The notes under the pieces were generated by a model that searched no databases, had not been told where the DNA came from, and saw nothing but the letters and a program-made list of their open reading frames with translations. DNA of 64,000 nt from Foliamicus sp963666765 (GTDB taxonomy: Bacteria; Pseudomonadota; Gammaproteobacteria; Steroidobacterales; Foliamicaceae): assembly GCA_963666765.1 (NCBI GenBank), contig OY762933.1, forward strand, positions 2,604,001 through 2,668,000, written 5' to 3'. Of this stretch, positions 55,691-64,000 are shown one piece after another; the first letter of the stretch is position 1; every line of letters begins with the position of its first letter. The position numbers were made by a program, and so were the translations under genes.

Positions 55691-58309
55691 CTACTGGGTG
55701 CGGATTCGCACGGCCAGGTAGGCGCGCCGGCCCCGGGGGTCGGATGAGCGGGGATCGTAGCTGCCGGCTACGGCCACGTAGGGCGGGTCCTGGTCGAGCA
55801 GGTTGGCGACGCCGAGCGTGATGGTCGTCTCCTGGCCGGCCCCGGGGAAACTGTCGAAGGACCAGCCGGCGTTCGCATCGAGCGTGGTGAAGTTGTCGAT
55901 GGAACCGCCGCCGTCGTCTTCATAGCCGCCCACGTGGCGCAGCAGGCCGTTGACTTCCCAAGGCCCGCTGGCCCAGGACAGGCCGGCCGTGGCCCGGAAT
56001 TCCTGGTTGGGCACGCCGACATTGGCGCGGTTGAGCTTGCCCAGGGCATCGATTTCAACGCCGGCGTTGGTCACGTCATAACTCAGAAGCCAGGTTGCCT
56101 CGACCCATCCCGAGAGCAGTCCCGCGCCGGCAGCCACGCTGGCGCGCGCCGAGAGATCGATGCCTGTGGTTTCGATCCGGTCGGCGTTAATGAACGCCAC
56201 GTTGACGATGGAGATGGTGCCGGCGGAAGTTCTCTCGATGCGCGCATCGAACGGGTCGGCGTTGACGATTGCCTGGGCGTTCTCCTTGCGCAGCACGTCC
56301 TCGAACTCATAGCGCCAGTAGTCGGCGTTCAGCGCCCAGGATGCGCTTTCCTGCCAGGTCACGCCCACGTTGTATGCGGTGGACGTTTCCGGTTGCAGCG
56401 TGGGGTCGCCCAGGGTTCGGCGCCCGGCGAAGGTCCTGGATCCGTCGTGATCGACGATATTGCTGAAATTGGTTTGCGCGCCGCGGGTCTGAAACGGCGA
56501 CGGCGCTCGGAAGGAGGTGCTGTAGGAAGCCCGCAGCGACAAGGCGTCCGCGGGCTGGAAAAGGAACGTGACTTTCGGGTCCAGGGTATTGCCCACGCCG
56601 GACCCGTAGTCCTCGTAGCGCAAGGCGCCGGTCACCTCAACCGCGTCGCTCAGCGGCAGCCAGACCTCGCCATAGACGGCATAGACATCGTTATCCGCGT
56701 CGAAGTCGGGGTTGCCGATCAGGAACGCCCAGCCGTCCTGGCGGGTCACGGTGTCGTAGCGGAAATCCAGCGATTGTTGCCGGTGCTGGGCGCCCACGGC
56801 ATAGCCGCCCCCGAAAACGGGCAGATCGCCGCTGATGTTGGCTTCAACCGTGGTCAGTTGCGATTTGCCGAGGCCGATGTAGTCGCCGATGATGAATTCG
56901 TACAGTTCCCGCCCGTTGGCGAGCGGCGAGCCGGGGGCCGCCGCGAAGTTGGAACTGAAGGGGTTGAAGAACAGGCAGCCGTCCTGACCGGGCGTCCGGT
57001 CCGGGCCGGCCGCGCAGCCGCTGCCGCCGAAGCCGTTCAGCGCGGCCTGAAAGTTCGCCGCGTGCACATCGCGCGGGTTGAGCACGGCGTCGTTGGCGCC
57101 GTACACGACGGAGAGGTTCCAGGACGCGGAACCCGTGAGCTCGCCCTTGAGACCGGCAGCGATCCTCAGCGTTTCGTGCTCGTAGTAGTTGAACTCCGGC
57201 GGATGCCCGTAACCGTAGGGTCGTCCCTGGAAGAACACGTCTTCCTGGTACGGATTGGCCGGGTGATACGCGGGCACCACGGGCGTATTCAGCACCGGAA
57301 AGCTCGGCGACACCTCGCGGTTGATGTCGTTTTGGGCGTAGCCGAACTCGGCCCAGAAGTCGGCTTTCCCGCCCGGGCGCCAGTCGCCCTGGCCCCACAG
57401 CTGCAGCCGCCGTTCGTTGGGTATGGACGTGAGTTGCGGGCCGTAATCGAAGCGGCAGATCTCGCTGCCTCCGGAAAGTTGCTGCAGGAGTCCCGCGTAT
57501 TGCGCGCAGCCCGGATCGGCCTCCGTGCGTCCCAGCGACGGCACATTGAAGCTGCCCGGGTTGCCGAAACCGCTGGTGGCGGGCCGCAGCCAATCGACTT
57601 CGGCCAGCAGCAGGCTGGTGCGGTTCAGGTAGCTGGCGGCGACCAGGAACTCGCCGTCGCCCCCGCCGAATTCGCCGCCATAGACCGCATCGACGGTCAG
57701 GTCGTCCTGCGAACCGTCGTTGGTGCGCGAGCGGTACTCGGTCTGCAACTCGAAGCCCGTAAAGCCGCTGCGGGTGATGAAGTTGACGACACCGGCCACC
57801 GCCTCGGAGCCGTAAATCGCGGCGGCGCCGTCCTTGAGGATCTCCACGCGCTCGACGGCGAGCATGGGCGCCAGGGCCGCAAGGTCCACGAAACTCGAAC
57901 CGTCATCGGTCTGCGCCGAAGAAAGCACCTGCCGCCTGCCGTTCACGAGCACCAGGGTGGAGGCCACGCCCAGCCCGCGCAGATTGATGTTGGCGGTGCC
58001 CACCGTGTAGTTCTGGGTCAGGTTGTCGGAATTGTTCTCCGCGCCCGCGTTGATCGAGAGGACTCCCACCATGTCGCGGATGTCATTGAGCCCCGCATCC
58101 AGCAGGTCCTGCCCCTGGTAGCTGGACAGCGGCGAAGGCGAATCGCTCTGCCGGCTGATCCTGCTGCCGGTCCGGGCGGTGACGACGATCTCGTCAAGCG
58201 CTCCGTCCTGGTCGGTTTGCGCCACGCCGTCCGGGGCGGCCAGAGCCAGCGCGGACGCCAGCGCCAGCATCAGCGCCAAACCTGTCGAATTTATCTTCCC
58301 CCGCAACAT
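55691..58309 (-). CDS. TonB-dependent outer-membrane receptor (second)
   Basis: The 872-aa product has a signal peptide (LALMLALASALALAAPDGVA), a TonB-box-like DEIVVTARTGSR, a plug domain (INLRGLGVASTLVLVNGRRQ and EILKDGAAAIYGSEAVAGVV) and a long beta-barrel region ending RRAYLAVRIRTQ. The plug resembles the receptor group with an SRI motif after the box, common in aquatic gammaproteobacteria for sugars or peptides. The last residue is Gln rather than Phe, which is not unusual. It is followed after seven bases by rpiA. Confidence 0.93.
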   Translation of the reverse strand: MLRGKINSTGLALMLALASALALAAPDGVAQTDQDGALDEIVVTARTGSRISRQSDSPSPLSSYQGQDLLDAGLNDIRDMVGVLSINAGAENNSDNLTQNYTVGTANINLRGLGVASTLVLVNGRRQVLSSAQTDDGSSFVDLAALAPMLAVERVEILKDGAAAIYGSEAVAGVVNFITRSGFTGFELQTEYRSRTNDGSQDDLTVDAVYGGEFGGGDGEFLVAASYLNRTSLLLAEVDWLRPATSGFGNPGSFNVPSLGRTEADPGCAQYAGLLQQLSGGSEICRFDYGPQLTSIPNERRLQLWGQGDWRPGGKADFWAEFGYAQNDINREVSPSFPVLNTPVVPAYHPANPYQEDVFFQGRPYGYGHPPEFNYYEHETLRIAAGLKGELTGSASWNLSVVYGANDAVLNPRDVHAANFQAALNGFGGSGCAAGPDRTPGQDGCLFFNPFSSNFAAAPGSPLANGRELYEFIIGDYIGLGKSQLTTVEANISGDLPVFGGGYAVGAQHRQQSLDFRYDTVTRQDGWAFLIGNPDFDADNDVYAVYGEVWLPLSDAVEVTGALRYEDYGSGVGNTLDPKVTFLFQPADALSLRASYSTSFRAPSPFQTRGAQTNFSNIVDHDGSRTFAGRRTLGDPTLQPETSTAYNVGVTWQESASWALNADYWRYEFEDVLRKENAQAIVNADPFDARIERTSAGTISIVNVAFINADRIETTGIDLSARASVAAGAGLLSGWVEATWLLSYDVTNAGVEIDALGKLNRANVGVPNQEFRATAGLSWASGPWEVNGLLRHVGGYEDDGGGSIDNFTTLDANAGWSFDSFPGAGQETTITLGVANLLDQDPPYVAVAGSYDPRSSDPRGRRAYLAVRIRTQ

Positions 58310-58316
58310 TTTCGGC

Positions 58317-58994
58317 CTATAGGGCGCAGCTGCCTTGCGGCGTGCCGACGATCACGACCTCGGGGCGCTGGCGGGCGAACAGGCCCACGGTCACGACGCC
58401 GGGGACCTGGTTGATCTCGCTTTCCAGTTCCTCCGGGTCGAGGATCCTGAGGTTGTGCACGTCGAGGATCTCGTTGCCGTAATCGGTGATCATGCCTTCA
58501 CGGTATTCCGGCTGGCCGCCCATTGCGACGAGCTTGCGCGCCACCGCGGAACGCGCCATGGGGATGACCTCCACGGGGAGCGGGAAATTGCCCAGCAGCT
58601 TGACCCGCTTGCTTTCGTCCACGATGCAGACGAAGCGCCGCGAGGACGCCACCAGGATCTTCTCGCCGGTCAGCGCGCCGCCGCCGCCCTTGATCAGGCG
58701 GCGGTGCTCGTCGGTTTCGTCGGCGCCGTCCACGTAGAGGTCCAGCGTCCCGCACCGGCTCAAAGGCGACACCTCGAAATCGAGACCGCGCAGCAGCTCG
58801 GTCGTGGCTTCGGAGCTCGATACGACCTTCGAGATCCTCTCGCGAACCTCCGGGAGCAGCGCGATGAACTCGTTGGTGGTGCTGCCGGTGCCTACGCCCA
58901 GCAGGCAGTCGTGCGGGATGTGTTCGATCGCGGCCCGCGCGGCATGGCGCTTGGCCGCCAGCGCTGCCTCTTTGCCGGTTTTGTTTGATCGCAA
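58317..58994 (-). CDS. rpiA: Ribose-5-phosphate isomerase A
   Basis: The 225-aa product is RpiA: LLGVGTGSTTNEFIALLPEV is the phosphate-binding loop, then VDGADETDEHRRLIKGGGGA with the catalytic Asp and Glu, and KRVKLLGNFPLPVEVIPMA. It interconverts ribose-5-phosphate and ribulose-5-phosphate in the cytoplasm. The length matches the family. A TTG at 58994 is the start that keeps the whole N-terminal helix; no strong ribosome binding site is seen, so the exact start is uncertain. Confidence 0.95.
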   Translation of the reverse strand: MRSNKTGKEAALAAKRHAARAAIEHIPHDCLLGVGTGSTTNEFIALLPEVRERISKVVSSSEATTELLRGLDFEVSPLSRCGTLDLYVDGADETDEHRRLIKGGGGALTGEKILVASSRRFVCIVDESKRVKLLGNFPLPVEVIPMARSAVARKLVAMGGQPEYREGMITDYGNEILDVHNLRILDPEELESEINQVPGVVTVGLFARQRPEVVIVGTPQGSCAL

Positions 58995-59098
58995 GCGGCT
59001 TTATCCGTGTCGGGGGCGAGAAACTGCCTCGCGGGTTGCTGGGTGTGGCCATTATATGGAGCGTCGGCCGCGGCACCTCGATCGCGGCCCGGCAAGGA

Positions 59099-59680
59099 TC
59101 AGCGCCGGAACTCGTGGATTTGCCGCTCGGTGATTGCGGCGTCCAGGGGCACGTCGGTGGGCTTGGTGTGGAGCTTGCCCACTTGCTGGAATTCGTAGGC
59201 CAGGCCCAGCAGCAGGGGCCGCCGCCAGTGGGTTTCGGCATTGCGGAATGCGAACGCGCGGTCGTAGTATCCGCCGCCCTGGCCGAGGCGGTTGCCGCCG
59301 GCGTCGAAGGCCACCAGCGGCGTCAGCACGACGCTCGGCCGCCTCGCGCTTATCCAGCGGCCGGGGCGCGATTGCGGCTCCAGTATTCCCCATCGGTTTG
59401 CCGCCAGCTTGTCGCCGGGGCGATACGCCGCGAACCGCATGTGCCGTCCGGCAACCACCGGCAGCAGCACGCTCATGCCCCGTCCCAGCGCCCATTCGAT
59501 GATCGGATCGCAGGACATTTCGCCGCGCTGGGCGAGATACGCGGCAATGCAACTTGCGCGCCGTATCGCCGGCAGGGCGCACGCCCGCCGCCCGCATTGC
59601 TCGGCGGCTTCTTCGAGCCGGGCGGTGCTCAGGCTCGCACGCCTCCTGCGCATTGAGGAGCGCAAGTCATCAATCGGCAT
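59099..59680 (-). CDS. 5-formyltetrahydrofolate cyclo-ligase
   Basis: The 193-aa product has the family core: RRASLSTARLEEAAEQCGRR at the N terminus, then VVLTPLVAFDAGGNRLGQGG followed by GYYDRAF, the C-terminal nucleotide/folate signature. It converts 5-formyl-THF to methenyl-THF using ATP. The ATG at 59680 is used; the frame continues upstream into zapA but those residues are shadow. In many gammaproteobacteria the order is zapA - 6S RNA - this gene; here only 47 bases separate it from zapA, so the 6S RNA gene is not in the usual place. Confidence 0.92.
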   Translation of the reverse strand: MPIDDLRSSMRRRRASLSTARLEEAAEQCGRRACALPAIRRASCIAAYLAQRGEMSCDPIIEWALGRGMSVLLPVVAGRHMRFAAYRPGDKLAANRWGILEPQSRPGRWISARRPSVVLTPLVAFDAGGNRLGQGGGYYDRAFAFRNAETHWRRPLLLGLAYEFQQVGKLHTKPTDVPLDAAITERQIHEFRR

Positions 59681-59727
59681 ATTCTGGCTTTGTGCCGAGG
59701 GCGGGGACGCCCTCGTTCCCAGGGGCT

Positions 59728-60060
59728 CTAGCCGGCTGCCTGGGCCTCGGCGCCGTCGGCAGCCGCCTTCTCGAGGCGCCGCTCCACGCGCCGCCTGACG
59801 CTGCGCACGCTGTCGCGGGTTTCCGTGGCGCTGCTGTCGCTGTCCCGCTGCGCTTGCAGCAGGTTGGTGGCAAGTTTCAGGGCCGCCAGCATGAACACAT
59901 TGGTGATGTCGAGCAGGGGGTCCTGCCGCTGCACGTTTTCGATCTGCTCGTCGAGCAGCGGCGCTGCGTTCTTCAGTAGTTCGCGGTCCGCAGGATCGCA
60001 GGCGATTGTGTAGTCCTCGCCCAGGATTCGAAGCCTGACGGTCTCGAACTTTTCGGTCAC
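59728..60060 (-). CDS. zapA: Cell-division protein ZapA
   Basis: The 110-aa product reads VRLRILGEDYTIACDPADRE, then LLDITNVFMLAALKLATNLL and a coiled-coil tail rich in Arg and Asp. ZapA binds FtsZ and bundles filaments at mid-cell. The start overlaps the stop of the upstream TIGR02449-type gene by four bases, so the two are coupled. A highly charged C-terminal tail longer than in E. coli is present. Confidence 0.92.
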   Translation of the reverse strand: MTEKFETVRLRILGEDYTIACDPADRELLKNAAPLLDEQIENVQRQDPLLDITNVFMLAALKLATNLLQAQRDSDSSATETRDSVRSVRRRVERRLEKAAADGAEAQAAG

Positions 60061-60281
60061 ACGCTACGTTCCATGCTGCGCAGCCGCTGAACCATCTCGG
60101 CGACCTGCTGGCGTGCTTCCTCCCGGGTATTGAAAAGCTTGGAGCGTTCGCCCTGCAGCTTCTCGCACTGCGCAAGCAGCGCGGCATTCTCGCGCCGCAA
60201 CTGATCGTTCAGCTCAAGCAGGTCATCGACGCGCTCCGACAGCAATTCGATCTCTTCGTGCAGGTTTTGTTCCTGAGTCAT
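60057..60281 (-). CDS. TIGR02449/ZapB-like coiled-coil protein
   Basis: The 74-aa product is almost one coiled coil: EEIELLSERVDDLLELNDQL, then RRENAALLAQCEKLQGERSK. It matches the small TIGR02449 family that sits next to zapA in gammaproteobacteria and resembles ZapB, which joins ZapA to the chromosome. I use the ATG at 60281; a start at 60299 adds six residues. It is divergent from pepP. Confidence 0.85.
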   Translation of the reverse strand: MTQEQNLHEEIELLSERVDDLLELNDQLRRENAALLAQCEKLQGERSKLFNTREEARQQVAEMVQRLRSMERSV

Positions 60282-60322
60282 GACGCGCGAATATAGCACG
60301 GACGACCGGCTAAAATCGGCAA

Positions 60323-61633
60323 ATGCTCAAGGCCGAAGACTTCGCCCGCCGGCGCCGCGCCCTGCTGGGCGCGCTCGGTCCGGGCTGCGCCGCCGTCGTC
60401 CCGGCAAGCCCGGTAAGGGCCCGCAGCCGCGACGTCGACTATCCCTACCGCCCGGACAGCAACCTCCTCTACCTGACCGGCTTCGCCGAACCCGAGGCGG
60501 CGGCCGTTCTGGTGCCGGGCCGCGACGAGGGCGAGTTCGTGCTGTTCTGCCGCGACCGCGATCCCGAGCGCGAACTCTGGGACGGCAAGCGCGCCGGACC
60601 GGAAGGCGCGGAGAAGGAATACGGCGCGGATTGCGCCTATCCCATCGGCCGGCTGGACGAGCTCATGCCGAAGCTGCTGAAAGGCTGCGACACGGTGCAC
60701 TACGACCTCGGCAACAACCCGGCTTTCGAATCGCGCCTGGGCGGCTGGCTGAAGAAGTTGCGCGACCAGTCCAAGGAGCGCAACAAGGCGCCGGTGCAGG
60801 TCGCCGCGCTGGACTACTACCTGCATGAAATGCGCCTGTGCAAGCAGGCGGCGGAACTGGACTGCATGCGCAGTTCGGCGGCGCTGGCGGTGGCTGCCCA
60901 CAAGCGCGCGATGCGGCGCACCCGTCCCGACATGTACGAGTACCAGGTGGAAGCGGAAATCATCTACCGCTTCAAGCGGAGCGGGGCTACCCACTCGTAT
61001 CCCCCGATCGTCGCCTCCGGCGCCAATGCCTGCATCCTGCACTACAACGAGAACGAGAGCCGGATGCGCGACGGCGACCTGCTGCTGGTGGATGCCGGCT
61101 GCGAACTGGAGGGCTACGCGTCCGACATTACCCGGACCTGGCCGGTAAGTGGCGCCTATACGGCGGAACAGCGCGCCGTCTACGAGATCGTCCTTGAAGC
61201 GCAGCGGGCGGCGATCGATACGATGGCGCCCGGCGTGGCCATCCTCGACCCGCACCACGCCGCCATCGGCGTGATCACGCGCGGGCTCAAGCGAATCGGA
61301 CTGCTCAAGGGCAAGGTGTCCGAGCTGGTGCGCGACGGCGCCTACCGCGAATTCTTCATGCACCGCACCTCGCACTGGCTGGGGATGGACGTGCACGACG
61401 TGGGCGACTACGAGGCCGGCGGCGCGCCCCGCAAGCTGGAGCCCGGCATGTGCTGCACGGTCGAACCGGGCATCTATGTCGCTCCGGACAACCGCAGGGT
61501 TCCCAAAGGATTCCGCGGAATCGGCATTCGCATAGAGGACGACGTGGCGGTGACCGACTCCGGGCACGAGGTGTTGACGGCCGCGCTGCCCAAAGACCCG
61601 GACGAGATCGAAGCGCTGGTCGGATCCGGCTGA
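60323..61633 (+). CDS. pepP: Xaa-Pro aminopeptidase (aminopeptidase P)
   Basis: The 436-aa product has an N-terminal AMP_N domain (VDYPYRPDSNLLYLTGFAEP) and a pita-bread metallopeptidase domain: Asp residues in LLLVDAGCELEGYASDITRT, His in HRTSHWLGMDVHDVG, Glu in MCCTVEPGIYVAPDN and Glu in GIRIEDDVAVTDSGHEVLT. Together these bind two Mn ions. It removes N-terminal residues before proline. Its stop overlaps the ubiH start (TGATG), the order known from E. coli. Confidence 0.95.
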   Translation: MLKAEDFARRRRALLGALGPGCAAVVPASPVRARSRDVDYPYRPDSNLLYLTGFAEPEAAAVLVPGRDEGEFVLFCRDRDPERELWDGKRAGPEGAEKEYGADCAYPIGRLDELMPKLLKGCDTVHYDLGNNPAFESRLGGWLKKLRDQSKERNKAPVQVAALDYYLHEMRLCKQAAELDCMRSSAALAVAAHKRAMRRTRPDMYEYQVEAEIIYRFKRSGATHSYPPIVASGANACILHYNENESRMRDGDLLLVDAGCELEGYASDITRTWPVSGAYTAEQRAVYEIVLEAQRAAIDTMAPGVAILDPHHAAIGVITRGLKRIGLLKGKVSELVRDGAYREFFMHRTSHWLGMDVHDVGDYEAGGAPRKLEPGMCCTVEPGIYVAPDNRRVPKGFRGIGIRIEDDVAVTDSGHEVLTAALPKDPDEIEALVGSG

Positions 61634-62841
61634 TGTACGCCGTCCTGGTGGCCGGCGGCGGGCTCACGGGCGCCAGCCTGGCGGTGGCGCTGTCCGACCT
61701 GGGACTGAAGGTCGCCGTCGTCGAGGCCGTGCCGCCGGAGAACCCCAGGCAGCCCAGCCTCGACGACCGCAGCAGCGCCATTGCCCGGACCGGGGTGCGG
61801 ATTCTTGAGGGCCTGGACGTCTGGCCGCGTCTTGCCGAAGCGCCCAGCCCGATCCTTTCGGTGGAGGTCTCGGAGCGTGGCTGCTTCGGGGGCGCCCGGA
61901 TCGAGGCCGCGTCGCAGGGCCTGGACAGCCTGGGCAGCGTTGTCCGCAACCGCGTGCTGGGCAAGGCCCTGTGGGACCGGCTGCGCGAGTCGGATTGCGT
62001 CGACATCTTCTGCCCGGCCACCGTAAGTTCGGTAACGGTGGAGTCCGGGCGGGTGAGCGTCAGCGTCCAGGCCGGCTCCGCAGAACCGAAGACGGTCAGG
62101 GCCCGCTTGCTGGCGGTCGCGGAAGGCGCGCGCTCGCCGTTGCGCGAACAATTCGGAATTGAAGCGGAACACAGGCAATACCCGCAGGTCGCGCTGACGG
62201 GCCTGGCCGAGGTCCGCAAGGTGATCCGGCCGGACACCGCGTGGGAGCGCTTCACCGCCGATGGTCCACTGGCCCTGCTGCCCGCGGGCGGGCGCCGCTA
62301 CGGCTTCGTCATCGTGTCGAACCGGGGCGCCGAGAATCTCGGGAAGATGAGCGACGCGGACCTGCTTGCCCATTTGCAGGAACTCATGGGCTACCGCGCC
62401 GGTGAGTTCGTGGCGGTGGGGCCGCGCGCCATTTATCCGCTGGCGCTGGACCGGGCGGAGCGGGTCACGGCGCCCCGTTCGGTGCTGGTGGGCGCCGCCG
62501 CCAACAGCGTCCATCCGCTGGTAGCCCAGGGATTCAACCTGGCGCTGCGCGACGTCGCGGCGCTGTCGGAAACGCTGGCCGCCGGCGGGCGTCCGCCGGC
62601 CGATCCCGGCGATCCGGTGCTGCTGGCGCGCTATGCGGGATGGCGCCGGCGGGACCAGGCCAATGTGGTGCGCTTTACCGACAGCCTTGCGCGGCTGAGT
62701 CAGAGCGCCTGGCTGCGCCCGCTGCGCGGGCTGGGCCTGCAGGCGTTCGACGTCCTCCCGCAAGCCAAGCCCCTGCTGGCGCGCTTCGCGCTGGGGCAGG
62801 GCGGGCGCATGTCGCGCCTGGCGCGGGGACTCCCGTTGTGA
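61633..62841 (+). CDS. ubiH: Ubiquinone biosynthesis FAD-dependent hydroxylase UbiH
   Basis: The 402-aa product is a class A flavoprotein monooxygenase: FAD-binding VLVAGGGLTGASLAVALSDL at the N terminus, the DG-like motif region in LLAVAEGARSPLREQFG and the second FAD motif SVLVGAAANSVHPLVAQGFN. UbiH-type enzymes hydroxylate the benzoquinol ring in ubiquinone biosynthesis. It is coupled to pepP and to the next hydroxylase by overlaps. UbiH is assigned by order (pepP-ubiH) as well as sequence. Confidence 0.88.
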   Translation: MYAVLVAGGGLTGASLAVALSDLGLKVAVVEAVPPENPRQPSLDDRSSAIARTGVRILEGLDVWPRLAEAPSPILSVEVSERGCFGGARIEAASQGLDSLGSVVRNRVLGKALWDRLRESDCVDIFCPATVSSVTVESGRVSVSVQAGSAEPKTVRARLLAVAEGARSPLREQFGIEAEHRQYPQVALTGLAEVRKVIRPDTAWERFTADGPLALLPAGGRRYGFVIVSNRGAENLGKMSDADLLAHLQELMGYRAGEFVAVGPRAIYPLALDRAERVTAPRSVLVGAAANSVHPLVAQGFNLALRDVAALSETLAAGGRPPADPGDPVLLARYAGWRRRDQANVVRFTDSLARLSQSAWLRPLRGLGLQAFDVLPQAKPLLARFALGQGGRMSRLARGLPL

Positions 62842-63998
62842 GTTCCGCCGGTTTTCAGGCCGCGGTCGCCGGTGGCGGAACCGTTGGCCTGGCCTGCGCA
62901 CTCCTTCTTCACCGCCGCTGCGGCTGGCATGTCGCGGTGGTGGAACGCTCACCGCCCCGCGATCGGGAAGGCAGGGGACCGCAACGCGCCCTGACGCTCT
63001 CGCCCGGGGCGGTGGAATTGCTCGCCGAGTGCGGGTTGCCCTCGTCCCCGGGGCATGCGTTTTCGCGGATGGTCGTCTGGCGGGGCGAGGGCCCACCGGC
63101 ATCCGGGAACTCGATCACCTTCGACGCGGCCGAGCTTGGCGTGAAGGCGCTGGGCTGTGTGGCTCACGAGGCGCCCCTGCGGCGCGCACTCTGGGACCTG
63201 GCGGATGATTGTGCGGGGATTCGGGTGTATTCCGGCGCGGAGCTGGCGACCGTGCGAATCGGGGAGGAGTGCGGATACCTCGATCTTGACAACGGCGAGG
63301 AGATCGGCGCCGAACTCCTGGTCGGCGCCGACGGAGCGCAATCGAAGTTGCGCTCGGCGCTGGGGATTGAATTCCATTCCCGCGGATATGGCCAGACCGG
63401 GCTGGTGTTCGAAGCGGATTGCAGCGAGCCCGGTGGGGACACGGCCTGGCAACGCTTTTCCGACGGCGGCACCCTGGCCTTGCTGCCCTTGAGCGAGAGC
63501 CGGATCAGCATCGTCTGGAGCCTGCCCGATGAGCGGGCGGAACGACTCAAGAAGCTCGACGGCGAGGGCCTCAGGGACGCGCTGAACGAGGCCGGCGCGT
63601 CGGTGGCCGGCGAACTCGTTCCCGCTACGCCGATTGCGTCGTTTCCCTTGCGCCGGGGCCGGGCGGCGCAAGCCTGCGGAGAACGCTACGCACTGGTGGG
63701 GGAGGCGGCGCGCACGGTGCATCCCCTCGCGGGCCAGGGGCTCAACCTGGGGCTCGGCGACGCGGGTGCGCTGGCTCGCGTGTGCGGCGAGCAGGGCGAT
63801 GCGCTGATCGGCGATGCCCGGGTGCTGGACCGCTTCGCCCGCGAGCGGGCCCGCTACGGGGAGGAAATGTCACTCGGCATTCACGCCATCAACGCCGCTT
63901 TTGAGGGTGCGTTCGCGCCCCTTGCGGCCCTGGCGCTGGGCGCGGTGGATCGGCTGCCCCCGCTCAAGCGCCGGCTGGCGGCGCGGGCCATGCGCTGA
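62838..63998 (+). CDS. UbiH/UbiF/VisC-family FAD hydroxylase
   Basis: The 386-aa product is a second flavin monooxygenase of the COQ6 family: AAVAGGGTVGLACALLLHRR at the N terminus, LLVGADGAQSKLRSALG as the DG motif and YALVGEAARTVHPLAGQGLN as the second FAD motif. By position after ubiH it corresponds to visC/ubiI of E. coli, which hydroxylates C5 in ubiquinone biosynthesis. The GTG start overlaps the ubiH stop. The gene is complete, ending two bases before the window edge. Confidence 0.88.
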   Translation: MSSAGFQAAVAGGGTVGLACALLLHRRCGWHVAVVERSPPRDREGRGPQRALTLSPGAVELLAECGLPSSPGHAFSRMVVWRGEGPPASGNSITFDAAELGVKALGCVAHEAPLRRALWDLADDCAGIRVYSGAELATVRIGEECGYLDLDNGEEIGAELLVGADGAQSKLRSALGIEFHSRGYGQTGLVFEADCSEPGGDTAWQRFSDGGTLALLPLSESRISIVWSLPDERAERLKKLDGEGLRDALNEAGASVAGELVPATPIASFPLRRGRAAQACGERYALVGEAARTVHPLAGQGLNLGLGDAGALARVCGEQGDALIGDARVLDRFARERARYGEEMSLGIHAINAAFEGAFAPLAALALGAVDRLPPLKRRLAARAMR

Positions 63999-64000
63999 CG

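Noticed and set aside
55934..58414. Open frame of 826 codons on the plus strand
   Set aside because: Antisense shadow of the second TonB receptor, which has a signal peptide, plug and barrel; the antisense product shows no domain.
61474..63102. Open frame of 542 codons on the minus strand
   Set aside because: Antisense to pepP, ubiH and the second hydroxylase, which are certain genes.

Overview
The window looks like a high-GC gammaproteobacterial chromosome. The main evidence is the right end, where the order rpiA - fau (5-formyl-THF cyclo-ligase) - zapA - TIGR02449/ZapB-like - pepP - ubiH - second ubiquinone hydroxylase is a typical gammaproteobacterial neighbourhood, together with a tRNA Pro-Arg-His-Lys cluster and large TonB-dependent receptors. 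The exact lineage cannot be told from sequence alone.

Layout. (1) 1-16.8 kb is a catabolic and transport cluster for hydantoin-like or oxoproline-like amides or heterocycles: two NCS1 permeases, an Asp/Glu/hydantoin racemase, a TonB-dependent receptor, two HyuB-type subunits but only one HyuA, an MFS carrier and a large MalT/LuxR-type activator. A 160-bp MITE-like hairpin element lies on the 5' end of the activator gene. (2) 16.8-34.9 kb is a patchwork of mobile and conflict genes. It has hicBA, a decayed fic gene with a long palindrome, a methyltransferase, a MORN protein, an AbiEii-like gene cut by an IS3-family element (1518 bp, 4-bp target duplication), a DUF3800 protein, a PIN + XRE/ImmA pair, a bacterial ubiquitin-like operon (Ubl, E2-like, JAB-E1 fusion), a methylase/HsdS-like protein with a small DUF4258-like partner, and a DUF4268 / LysM-NERD / HhH cassette. 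(3) 35.4-39.1 kb is a clearly AT-richer CBASS operon with HORMA and TRIP13 genes, a two-TM SLATT-like effector and a WYL regulator. A trypsin-like protease follows. (4) 40.3-46.4 kb is a complete DNA phosphorothioation operon, dndBCDEA. (5) 46.4-53.4 kb, on the opposite strand and overlapping dndA tail to tail, is a tight gene set: DGQHR protein, HNH nuclease, PLD-like/SF2 helicase, 60-aa protein, SMC-like ATPase and a 167-aa protein. I do not recognise it as the usual DndFGH restriction set, and it is the best candidate for an undescribed system. (6) 53.6-64 kb is tRNAs and housekeeping genes plus a dehydrogenase and a second TonB receptor.

The accessory block starts directly at the 3' end of tRNA-Lys. 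That tRNA lacks an encoded CCA and has a T-stem mismatch, unlike its three neighbours, as expected if an integrating element rewrote its 3' end. No integrase or second attachment copy was found in the window, so the block is best read as a layered defence island.

How the genes may work together: the Dnd genes would mark host DNA with sulfur and the opposing operon could police unmarked DNA. CBASS and the Ubl operon would act as separate signalling or conjugation-based defences. HicBA, PIN/ImmA and the Fic and AbiEii remnants are toxin-antitoxin material. All functional statements come from motifs read by eye; no database search was run.
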